From Solanum dulcamara (Eukaryota; Streptophyta; Magnoliopsida; Solanales; Solanaceae), in contig NC_077248.1 of assembly GCF_947179165.1 (NCBI RefSeq), forward strand, positions 50,423,232-50,487,231: a DNA stretch of 64,000 bases, in the 5' to 3' direction. The notes under the pieces are model-generated. The model saw only the letters and a list, made by a program, of their open reading frames with translations, did no database searches and was not told the DNA's origin. A program made the position numbers and the translations under genes. Positions 46,825 to 56,261 of this stretch are shown here, one piece after another. Position 1 is the stretch's first letter. The number at the start of each line of letters is the position of its first letter.

Positions 46825-47100
46825 GGGCTAAAAATACCACTCAAGTCCACCTTTTTGGTCCTTTTTTACCCCTGAAACTAACGGCCTTTTATTTTTTTAT
46901 TTTTTTATTATCAAGTATTACGTGTCATCTTTCTGTTGGGCAAATTTAAATTCAAAGCCATTTTTTTTCTCCTACCCTCCCCGACCCATATCCATACCCC
47001 ATGCCCAAACCCAATAGAAGACCCATTAGAAATAGAAGATAATTATCTCTCTTTCTCCCTTAACCCAAATATTAGCCTCTTTTCTTCTTCCCTCTTTTCT
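46825..47100 (+). repeat. Left terminal inverted repeat
   Basis: Inverted partner of 47519-47789. Pairing begins at GGGCTAAAAATACC and ends near CCTCTTTTC. Confidence 0.9.
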
Positions 47101-47338
47101 TAGAAGACCCATCTTTAAAATTATATCAATGTCACATAAATTGATACAGATGAAGTAATGTATATTATTAAAAAATTAAGTAAAAGTAGAATATATGAAA
47201 GAGATTGATAGTGATTAAGCTAATGTTAATACTAAATCTTTTCACTTGAGTAGGGTTTATTCATATTATAATTAACACAAATACTCTGCCACATTTGCCA
47301 AATTACTCTCACCAATCACCAACCGAACAGCACCAACA

Positions 47339-47545
47339 ATGGCCGCCATTTTTTCTCAGTTATCTTCTCTCAGATCACCGAAAAACCTCTTTTTCTCCAC
47401 TATTTCTACTCTCTCACACTCCGGCAAGAAATCGTCTCACTTTTCCGGTGTAATTGCACCTTCTCCGATCACATATCCGGCTATATGTCAACGCATCTCA
47501 TGTCAAACCATCTCCGGTCAAAGAGGAAAGAAGAAAAGAGGCTAA
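47339..47545 (+). CDS. Captured 5' exon-like frame, organelle transit-peptide-like, 68 codons
   Basis: The frame begins in an excellent plant start context (AACAATGGCC) after a CA-rich, leader-like stretch (CTCACCAATCACCAACCGAA). The peptide starts MAAIFSQLSSLRSPKNLFFS and contains no Asp or Glu at all, is rich in Ser and has scattered Arg/Lys, as mitochondrial or plastid targeting peptides do. The last ~9 codons (RGKKKRG) run into the right inverted repeat, so the natural protein continued elsewhere and only its N terminus was captured. I do not recognise the parent gene. Whether this is expressed is unknown. Confidence 0.5.
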   Translation: MAAIFSQLSSLRSPKNLFFSTISTLSHSGKKSSHFSGVIAPSPITYPAICQRISCQTISGQRGKKKRG

Positions 47546-47789
47546 TATTAGGGTTAAGGGAGAAAGAGAGATAATTATCTTCTATTTCTAATGGATCTTC
47601 TAATTGGGTTTTGGCATGGGGTATGGATATGGGTCAGACAGATAGGAGAAAAAAGATGGGTTTGAATATAAATTTGCCTAATAGAATGATGACACGTAAT
47701 ACTTAATAATAATAATAAAAATAAAATAAGAGGTTGTTAGTTTTAGGGTAAAATGGACCAAAAATGTGGACTAGGGGTATTTTTAGCCC
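47519..47789 (-). repeat. Right terminal inverted repeat
   Basis: Inverted partner of 46825-47100. It also encodes the end of the captured frame. Confidence 0.9.
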
Positions 47790-48039
47790 TTTTTAAGAAA
47801 AAAGTGATAAAACACAAGTAATTGCATTGAATCACAAAAAGTGAAGGTTGAAAAATGAGAAGAAAGAAAATGAAAGATAAAAAAAATAAAATAAAAAATA
47901 AAAAATAATTTTTTAAAAGATAATAAAATAAAAAAATATATTAAAAAGAAAGGAAATTAATTTTTTTAAAAATAAGAAATTAAAAGAACTTTGTAATTAT
48001 TACACCTTATCAATTACGCCAATTCTCCTTTAACTTGGT
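47790..48039. other. AT-rich spacer
   Basis: Mostly A/T-rich simple sequence (AAAAATAAAATAAAAAATAA-like at about 47880-47940). No gene seen. Confidence 0.5.
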
Positions 48040-48044
48040 AATTA
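48040..48044. repeat. Target-site duplication of copia element, left
   Basis: AATTA, identical to 53506-53510. Confidence 0.95.
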
Positions 48045-48469
48045 TGTTGAAATTACAGATTCAGTTCCTCCATTTTCAATGGAGAAGAATAGAGAAGATG
48101 AAGTGAAGAACAAGAATCATTGGGCCTGAGCATTATTGGAAACAAAGAGACACACATGGACCAGAAATTCAGATTCCAACAAAGGCCCAAAGATATAATA
48201 GAATTGGCCTACATAGATATAAAATACCTAGAATACATACTTGCTAGATTACCTATTTTATCCTTCTAGACATTGTAAAGACTAAAGCTACAGCTATAAA
48301 GTTAGTTAGACATAGAAGTTTGACTAGCCAATAGAAATAGGTACAGCTTGTAAAGTTAGTTAGGCATGATAGTTTCTTTGGATTCCTATATGATTATATA
48401 TATACAGGCATGGAGAAGGAATGAAAGTCACACAGAAATTTTTCTATACTTACTCTTATAATTTCTACA
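48045..48469 (+). repeat. Copia 5' LTR
   Basis: It starts TGTTGAAATTACAG and ends TTTCTACA. A likely TATA element, TATATATATACAGGC, lies near 48397-48410. Confidence 0.97.
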
Positions 48470-48481
48470 TGGTATCAGAGC
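48470..48481 (+). other. Copia primer-binding site
   Basis: TGGTATCAGAGC abuts the 5' LTR and matches the 3' end of plant initiator-methionine tRNA. Confidence 0.95.
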
Positions 48482-48519
48482 AGTAATCAAATAATCAATC
48501 TCATCACATCAGATCAATT

Positions 48520-49560
48520 ATGGCAAACGAAAGCCTTACAAGTTCTGAATCAGCAAGAGAAAATTCTGCAAATTTGGAATCCGGTTCAGCAGCAGGAACA
48601 AACATTGATATCAATCATGCTTTCTACCTCCATTCTTCAGACTCCCCTGAAATGGAATTGGTGAGCAGTCCATTTGATGGAAGGGAATATTAGAGATGGA
48701 AGAGATCAGTGCTTATAGCATTCTCAGCAAAGAACAAGCTAGACTTCATAACTGGAGCACACCCTTCACCAGCTCAAACTTCAGCAGATTTGCAGCCTTA
48801 GAGTATGTGTAATGATATGGTAACATCTTGGCTTCTTAACTCTCTTTCAAAAGACATAGCAGATAGTGTTATATACTCTAGAACTGCTAAAGAACTCTGA
48901 ACCAGTTTAGAGGAAAGGTTTGGACAATCAAATGGTGCTAAACTATTTCATCTAAAGAAAGAGCTCAACAGGTTGGTGTAGGGAACTAATAACATTGCAA
49001 GTTATTTTACCAAACTCAAGACTTTATGGGATGAGTTAGCTTTACTTGACTCTCATGATAAGTGCACTTATGTGTGTATCTGTGAAGGAAAACAGAAATT
49101 GGAGAAATCTTTGGAAGATAAATGCTCATACAATTTCTCATGGGACTCAATGACACATATGCACAAGCGAGGGGTAACATTTTGACGATGAATCCTCTAC
49201 ATAATATAAATATTGCTTACTCCTTGGTCTTACAGGATGAGAGTCAAAAAGAGACCTACATGACTCCTTTTTTCTCTGCTAACTCTTCCTCTTGCATGGT
49301 AAGTAACATGAATAAAATCAAAAATGATAAGCAATTTCAAAAGTTTGGCCCAGGTGGATCAGTATCTAGTACTAAGTCAAATATGGGGTATCCTAAAGTA
49401 AAAAACTACCAACAAGCAGCTAGTTACCCTAGGAAAAATAAAAAATTCAAAAGAAAGAAGAAGTATAATCCTAATGTTTCAAGTAGTCACTGTGGTAAAA
49501 CAGGTCACATGATAGATGATTGTTATAGATTGATAGGTTTCTCGAAGGATTTTAATTTCA
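48520..49560 (+). pseudogene. Copia gag, broken
   Basis: The start ATG at 48520 (MANESLTSSESAR) follows the primer site by ~40 bp. The first frame shows GREY-stop-RWKRSVLIAFSAKNK and LEERFGQSNGAKLFHLKKEL, the plant copia gag core. In-frame stops lie at 48691, 48799, 48898 and 48979. A frameshift between ~49100 and 49125 moves the rest into the frame that opens at 49122 (LIQFLMGLNDTYAQARGNIL). The zinc knuckle near 49482-49525 reads S-S-H-C-G-K-T-G-H-M-I-D-D-C: the first Cys is AGT (Ser) at 49482. Confidence 0.92.
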
Positions 49561-50174
49561 TAAATGAGAAGAACTATCCAACACAAGTCCGAGAGAATGG
49601 AGCTATCTCAATGGAGAAAAAGGATCCTAACTATTACATGGATCAAATCAATCAGCATATGAGCAAGGATCAGTTTGGACAATTAATTCAAGTGATGAAG
49701 AAAATGAGAATCCCAGAAAGAACAAACAAAAATGTAGCACCTGAGATTAATGCAAATGCAGTGGCTGGTACTATTTTAAAATATTTTGGGACATGCTTCT
49801 CTGTTTTTCACTCTAGCACCTGGATTGTAGATTCAGGTGCATCAGAAGAACATATGTGTTTCAATTCTAAATCATTTGTCTCCTTATCTACTCTTAGAAT
49901 TCCTGTTAATATAAATCTTTCAAACTCTTACTCCATAACTGTTGGTCAAATAGGAAGTGTGCAAATATTTTCTAATCTAACATTACACAATGTCCTATAT
50001 GTTCCAAGTTTTAAATATAATCTCTTATTAGTTCATAAACTCAGTAGTCAATTAAATTATAAAATTCTCTTCAATTTTGATAATTATATGTTGCAGGGCC
50101 ATTCAATGAAGAGATCTCAAGCTTTTGGTGAAGCAAGAGAAGGTCTCTATTTGCTGCAATCTTTTTCTAAGTAG
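49561..50174 (+). pseudogene. Copia protease
   Basis: It is part of the open 350-codon frame starting at 49122. The aspartic protease box WIVDSGAS is at 49821-49844, followed by EEHMC where copia proteases usually have one acidic residue before H-M/I-C, so a one-codon insertion is likely. The frame ends at 50174, where the fused polyprotein should continue. Confidence 0.85.
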
Positions 50175-50197
50175 CCAAGTACAAGTCAAAATACTTT

Positions 50198-51402
50198 TTG
50201 AAGTCTCAAAAATATTCTAAGATCAGTAGTTCTATCACTTTTCCTAATTCAGCTTCAGTTTGCTTTCCAGTTTGTTCAAATATTTCTTCCAATGTAAGGT
50301 TATGGCATGTAAGACTAGGACATTTTCCCTATACATCAATGAAAAATATCAGTTTCTTATCCATTCTCCCAAACACTGATTGTCATTGTGATATGTGTCC
50401 TAGAGCTAGAAAGTCCAGAATATCTTTTTCTATTAGTGAAATCACTACTAAGAGATGTTTTGATCTAATTCACATTGATACTTGGGGCCAAATAAGATTT
50501 CTACCTATAACAATTATAGGTATTTTCTAACCATAGTGGATGATTATAGTAGAGCTACTTGGACATATCTTTTGAGTACTAAAAGAAATGCTTTCTCTGT
50601 GATTCAAAAAAAAATTCACATGGTTGAAAGATAATTTAATACTAAAGTGAAGGTAATTAGATCAGACAATGCCATGGAGTTGGGGGAAGGTGAAGCCGCC
50701 TCAGAATTTTTGAGTTCACAAGGCATCATCCATCAAACTTCTTGTGTTGCTACACCACAATAAAATGGGGTAGCTGGAAGAAAAAAAAGACACTTACTGG
50801 AGATTGCAAGAGCTTTATTATTCCATTCTAGGGTACCCCTAATTTATTGGGGTGAATGTATACTAACAGCTACTTTCTTGATAAACAAATTACCATCAAG
50901 AGTGCTACAGGAAAGAACACCTTACGAGTTATTATTTGGTAAATTCCCCTCTTATGGATTACTAAGATGTTTTGGATGTTTGTGTTATGCCAACACTTTG
51001 GCACAGGGAAGAAATAAGTTTGAACCAAGGGATCATAATTGTGTGTTTCTAGGATATCCTAGTGATCAGAAGGGGTACAAGTTACTTGATTTGGACACCA
51101 AGAAGATCATTATGTCTAGAGATGTTCATTTTATTGAAAGTCATTTTCCCTTTTTACACTCACATCCTGATAGTTCTATTTTTCCTGCTCCTAGTCCTAT
51201 TGACTATTCTTTTGACTACTCTTCTATTCCTCCATATCACTCTTCAAATCCTATGGATCCTAGTTCCCCCGCTAGTCGTTATTCTCTTTCTTCATCAGAT
51301 ACTCTCAATAATTTACCTAGTTTGCAAATTCAACCAAAGCAATCACTTGTTCCTGTTAGAAAATCTCATAGAACTAACATTGGGACTGCCTTCACATCTT
51401 AG
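50198..51402 (+). pseudogene. Copia integrase
   Basis: The zinc-binding pre-integrase part lies at about 50300-50420 (LWHVRLGHFPYTSMKN, then C-H-C-D-M-C). The catalytic core follows: DLIHIDTWG near 50470, VDDYSRATWTYLLSTK near 50540, [12 protein letters not shown] near 50665, and [17 protein letters not shown] at ~50810. A stop at 50761 sits in the core. The C-terminal part is at 50878-51402 ([60 protein letters not shown]). Confidence 0.92.
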
Positions 51403-51539
51403 GGATTATATTTGTAACACTATTTATCTTAGCAATGTTACAGAGTCATATTTTCAGTTCCTAGTAATCCTACCAGTTTTTCTTTTACCAATCTTTCTAC
51501 CCCAAGTCAAATAGTCTTAAATTTCACTTCCAACATCAT

Positions 51540-52620
51540 AGAACTTAAAAGTTTTTATGAAGCTTGTAAACATGTAGGATAGAAAAAGGCAATATAAGAT
51601 GAGATTGATGCCTTGCATGCTAACCATACTTGGGATGTTGTTCCTTTACTGCATGGTAGAAAAGCTTTACCTTGTAGGTGGATTTACAAGTTTAAGCAAC
51701 ATGTAAATGGGACAATTGAAAGGCTAATGGCAAGGTTAGTTGTCAAAGGGGACATATAGAAAGAGGGGATAGACTACAATGAAACATTTTCCCCAGTAGT
51801 AAAAATGACCACAATTAGATGCTTGTTGGCCATTGCTACAAAAAGGGTTGGGATGTTTGTCAGTTTGATGTTAACAATGCCTTCTTGTAAGGAGACTTGC
51901 AAAAAGAAGTCTGAATGAAATTTTCTACTAGAATGGATCCCTCTCAACCTAATATGGTGTGTAAACTTAGAAGATCTCTTTATAGTCTCAAACAAGCCTC
52001 CAGACATTGGTATGCTATGCTAGCAGGAGCATCAAGTTTTAAGGGATATGCAGCGCCACTTAATGATTATTCACTATTTTTCAAATAGACAGGTCAATTC
52101 ATTTCAATAGTTGCAATTTATGTTGATGACATCTTGATTACAGGAAATGCTATTGATGAAATTGAGAGTCTCAAGGATTTTTTACATGCAAAATTTAAAA
52201 TCAAAGATCTAGGACTTCTACACTACTTTCTGGGTATGGAAGTATTGAGGGAGGAACAAGGGATGATAGTAAGTCAAAGAAAGTATATCATGGAATTGCT
52301 AGAAGAATTTGATGTTTCTCACACTTCTTCAGTGTCTTCTCCAATGGATCCTTCAGCTAAATTATCTGCAGATTCAGGCACACCTATGTCAGATCCTACA
52401 ATTTATAGACATTTTATTGGGAAGATCAATTACTTGACTCACACTAAACCAGATCTATCATTTGCAGTTTTGACACTCAGTCAATTTATGCAGAACCCTA
52501 CTAATGAATATTTCAATGTTGGGTTAAGAGGATTCATTACCTGAAGAGGTTTTTAAGTCAGGGACTTTTCTTTATTACATCATCATCACTATCCCTTAGC
52601 ACCTTTTGTGATGCTGAATG
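51540..52620 (+). pseudogene. Copia reverse transcriptase
   Basis: In pieces: HTWDVVPLLHGRKALPCRWI near 51630, [20 protein letters not shown] near 51775, then FDVNNAFL around 51865, and the catalytic YVDDILITGNAIDEIESLKD near 52120, followed by LGLLHYFLGMEVLREEQGMI and MDPSAKLSADSGTPMSDPTI. Stops interrupt it (for example near 51583, 51759, 51888, 51914 and 52087), and a shift lies near 51840. The end of the thumb/connection region is shifted near 52525. Confidence 0.92.
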
Positions 52621-53068
52621 GGCGTCTTATCGGGATTCTCGTCGGTTAGTGGGTGGGTTCTTCATCAGTTTAGGAGGTTCTCCCATATCCTGGAAATCAA
52701 ATAAACAAAGCCCAATTTCTCTATCTTCTGCAGAAGCAGAATATCGTTCCCTGAGAAGGCTAGTTGCTGAACTAACTTGGCTTACCAGATTACTCACAGA
52801 TCTATCAATTCCTTCTCCTCTATTGGTGCCCATTCATTCTGATAGCCAAGCAGCTATATACATAGCTCGTAACCCTATTTTCCACGAACGGACAAAACAC
52901 ATAAAGCTTGATTGTCATTTTGTTCGTCAATAATATCTCGCTGTATTGATCTCTTTGACCTTTGTCCCTTCCAAGGAACAACTAGCTGACATCTTCACAA
53001 AACTTCTTTTCAGACCATCACACCTTCAGAACATGCGCAAGTTGGGGGTCACCATGTTCTCCTCCAAC
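52621..53068 (+). pseudogene. Copia RNase H
   Basis: The frame 52649-52933 contains ISWKSNKQSPISLSSAEAEY, VPIHSDSQAAIYIARNPIFH and HIKLDCHFVRQ, then a stop at 52931. It continues after the stop with LISLTFVPSKEQLADIFTKL, the normal copia C terminus. Catalytic residues D (HSDSQ), E (SAEAEY) and the later D are visible. Confidence 0.92.
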
Positions 53069-53079
53069 TTGAGAGGGGA
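53069..53079 (+). other. Copia polypurine tract
   Basis: TTGAGAGGGGA lies directly before the 3' LTR start. Confidence 0.9.
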
Positions 53080-53505
53080 TGTTGAAATTACAGATTCAGT
53101 TCCTACATTTTCAATGGAGAAGAATAGAGAAGATGAAGTGAAGAACAAGAATCATTGGGCCTGAGCATTATTGGAAACAAAGAGACACACATGGACCAGA
53201 AATTCAGATTCCAACAAAGGCCCAAAGATATAATAGAATTGGCCTACATAGATATAAAATACCTAGAATACATACTTGCTAGATTACCTATTTTATCCTT
53301 CCAGACATTGTAAAGACTAAAGCTACAGCTATAAAATTAGTTAGACATAGAAGTTTGACTAGTCAATAGAAATAGGTATAACTTGTAAAGTTAGTTAGGC
53401 ATGATAGTTTCTTTGGATTCCCATATGATTGTATATATACAGGCATGGACAAGGAATGAAAAACACACAGAAATTTTTTCTATACTGACTCTTATAATTT
53501 CTACA
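53080..53505 (+). repeat. Copia 3' LTR
   Basis: Aligns with 48045-48469 with 12 substitutions and one extra T; ends TTTCTACA. Confidence 0.97.
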
Positions 53506-53510
53506 AATTA
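53506..53510. repeat. Target-site duplication of copia element, right
   Basis: AATTA, identical to 48040-48044. Confidence 0.95.
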
Positions 53511-55560
53511 TTTGATCAAACAAGTATGTCGAATTATATAATTATGTCTAATTACACTCAATTCTAATTTCCTCATGGCTTTTCGAACAGATACTAAATA
53601 ATGTTATCATAAAGAGTGTCTATTTCATTAATGTTTTTTATACTTGTGTCTATTTATCAAATTAAATTTTGAAAGTGGCAATTTAGCCAAGAGACCTTAG
53701 TAATTTTAATCATCAATGTCACTGCTGCAAACTAGCTAGTGTATTTGAATGTCCACATAGGTCATTATTAAATCTTCTTAAGTGACCTTTTTCTTCTTGT
53801 AATATTTTTAATGTGTGTTTTATGTCTTCATTCAAACGTGACCATTTTTGTCTGAATAAATTTTCTAAATTTCACATCCATCGATCTAAATACGTCTTTT
53901 TACAGAACTCATCTCCTAGGTATATTGTTGGGCCTTAGGGTCCAAACAATTACTCAAATTATGTCGTTGTGGTCCTTATTTCATTGGAAAAATTACATGA
54001 GTGGGTACTTTTCAATAAATAATTATTAATTTTAGTGATATATTTTTTATTTATTATTATTTTTAGTAATACGATGATAAATCTGCATTATATATTAAAA
54101 GTGAATTATGTATGTGATATAAATGTATTATAAATATTTTTAAAATATATTATGCTTGCTTTGTAAGAAATTAACACAATGTATTATAAATATATTAAAG
54201 TGTGTGATAAATATGTTATTCATCAATAAAATTTATATTATACGTGTTTTATAAATTATTCTCTGTAATATGTATTAAAGTTGTATTATAAATATATTAT
54301 AAATATTTACTGAAAATAAAAATATTATTGTAATGAATGGTAAATATTTTTTTACATAGTATATCTATGTAAATTATTTTATTTTGCTATTTAGAAAACG
54401 TTTTTGTTTTCATGAACAGGCCAAAATGTAGTTTAACAATCAAAGCAATTAACATGGGTATGATTGTTCAAAATCAAATTGATACTAATAACTGAGTTTA
54501 AAAATATTTTTTGATTTATTGATAATGGGTTGTTAATTTGACGGTTTTGATAACAGTTTTGATTTTATATATATATATAGGACTATCAGTTCCTAACATT
54601 TTGAGGTTTTGTCTTAATGGTTTAATCGATAGCTCGACTGGAATTAATAAATTATATTTATATCATTTGGTATATAAAAGTCCTTGAATTTGGAATTAGT
54701 TTCATACTTCTATTTCTGAATGTCACAAACTCTCGGTTATTTTACAAGGTGTGAATATTTTCTTCTGAGCAAGATACAATCTGCCAACTAGTGTACATGA
54801 TTTATTTGATTTTTCACTTTATTTCTAAGTGATATTCAATTATTATTTTTTGTGTCAAATCTTAACAGTTAATTCAATAACTAAATCGATAACGATCAAT
54901 AACCGACACACGGTTAAATTTAAATCTGAAGCTGGATTTATACAAAACTTAAAACACAACTTTTTATCAAACATATTTCATAATGAGCTATTAAAGTTTG
55001 GTTTAAAGTTATAAGTTTTTCAAAAACAAAATTATTGCTGCTTGTCCTTCCCAATAGCCATAAACTTTGAAGGGAAGAAGAGGGTTGAAAGAAATTTGGT
55101 TTGACAAGGCAGGGTAAAATAGTCATTAAACATTGGCATATGTTATTATGTTTACACAATCAGTTACTGAGCAAGGCCTCCTCATCAGTCAGTTGTTATT
55201 CTCAGCTCTCCCTTAGCTAGAGAGATGGAGAATATATTATTGAAGGAAGAAGATAAAAGTGTGTGACATTAAAAGTGTGATTCTTTTCCCTTTTCTTTTC
55301 CAAGTGAGTTGGAGAGTTGTGTATGGCCAACCTATAGTGTTAGTACATTAATTAATAGGGTTCCTATTCACCAACAAAATTTATGGTAATTACTCTTTCA
55401 CTTTTAATCAAGAAGCCTTGAATTTGTGTCTCCTTAAAAACGAAGGACACAAAAAAGAGGGTTCCTATTCAATGCCTTATTACTTTTATCTCTCACAGTT
55501 CCAAACTTTCATAAGGTAAGTAATTATACTCTCCTCTCTCAAAAAAAAAAAAAAAATATC
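53511..55560. other. AT-rich intergenic DNA upstream of SPL8
   Basis: No gene recognised; the frames at 54829 and 54938 have no family signature. Around 54110-54310 a degenerate unit like GTATTATAAATATATTA recurs about five times. Around 55080-55500 the sequence becomes less AT-rich (CTCTCCCTTAGCTAGAGAGA) and could be distal promoter. Confidence 0.5.
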
Positions 55561-55569
55561 TCAAAGGAA

Positions 55570-55740
55570 CAAATAGTCTGTTTGAATAGATTTATTTTAA
55601 GTAGCTTATAAATTGAAAACAGTTTATAAGTTTTTTAAAAAATAAGTAGGTTCAATCTAGCTTATTTTTTTTAACTTATAAATTATTTTCAACCTATAAA
55701 CTGATTAAAAAGAAGCTCATCCAAACAAACTCAATTATTT
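55570..55740. mobile_element. Palindromic MITE (hAT-like foldback)
   Basis: The left end (GTCTGTTTGAATAGA, AAGTAGCTTATAAATTGAAA) and the reverse complement of the right end (GTTTGTTTGGATGAGCTTCT, GTTTATAGGTTGAAAATAAT) pair imperfectly over ~75 bp. This matches the common plant MITE type beginning CTGTTTGGATAAGCTTATTT. It has no coding capacity. Confidence 0.65.
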
Positions 55741-56163
55741 ATTATTGGAATTTATTTTAAACAATTTTAAATTAGTCAGTCAAACATTAAAAAAATTTGA
55801 AAACAACTTATAAATAACAAACGGGGTCTACATCAAGAAAACAAAGTCCCTAATAGTCCAACATGTCACTACAACCTCAAGCAGGAACTTAATCTTTTAT
55901 TCTTTTAGAATCGAAAAGTAAATTATTCTACTTAATATATTTTACTGTTATTATTCTAGTCCTATAAAGCCTACTCAAAAACTCACACTACTGAATGCTA
56001 AAAAGTAAAGTCTTTGGCTTGCAGCCTTTTCAACTCCATATAATCTTCATCTTTGAAAGCTGGCAGATTTCCTCCCCCACCTCACACCCTCGACCCCTCC
56101 ACCTTAATCCCTTTCCCACAAGAATTAGAAATACCCAACCAAATGGTTTAATTTCATCTTTCC

Positions 56164-56233
56164 TTAGTTTTTCTTCTCTACTAACTTGCACTTTATTGTT
56201 AGTTTTTCTTCTCTACTAACTTGCAATTTATTG
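56164..56233 (+). repeat. 35 bp tandem duplication just upstream of SPL8
   Basis: Copies 56164-56198 and 56199-56233 (TTAGTTTTTCTTCTCTACTA, then ACTTGC-A/C-TTTATTG) differ at one position. It ends 28 bp before the SPL8 start codon and is pyrimidine-rich. TTCTTATAG follows at 56234-56242, which could serve as an intron acceptor in the 5' leader. Confidence 0.9.
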
Positions 56234-56261
56234 TTCTTATAGCTAGATCAAAGCGAAAAAA

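Larger units (their letters stand above)
46825..47789. mobile_element. Pack-MULE/foldback-like element with ~275 bp inverted repeats
   Basis: The left arm 46825-47100 (starting GGGCTAAAAATACC) and the right arm 47519-47789 (ending GGGTATTTTTAGCCC) are inverted copies over nearly their whole length, with matches such as GATAATTATCTCTCTTTCTC. About 418 bp of unrelated sequence lies between them, carrying a 5'-leader-like stretch and a 68-codon frame. Long inverted ends around gene-like cargo are the hallmark of Pack-MULEs, although no 9-10 bp target duplication is visible and no transposase is present. Confidence 0.75.
48045..53505 (+). mobile_element. Complete Ty1/copia LTR retrotransposon (5.46 kb)
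   Basis: It has LTRs of 425 bp (48045-48469) and 426 bp (53080-53505), both TG...CA, a primer site at 48470 and a polypurine tract at about 53069-53079. Domains follow copia order: gag, protease, integrase, RT, RNase H. The perfect 5 bp duplication AATTA flanks it. The LTRs differ at 12 positions plus one base of length by my alignment (about 3%). The polyprotein is broken by several stops and shifts, so it is non-autonomous now. Confidence 0.97.
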
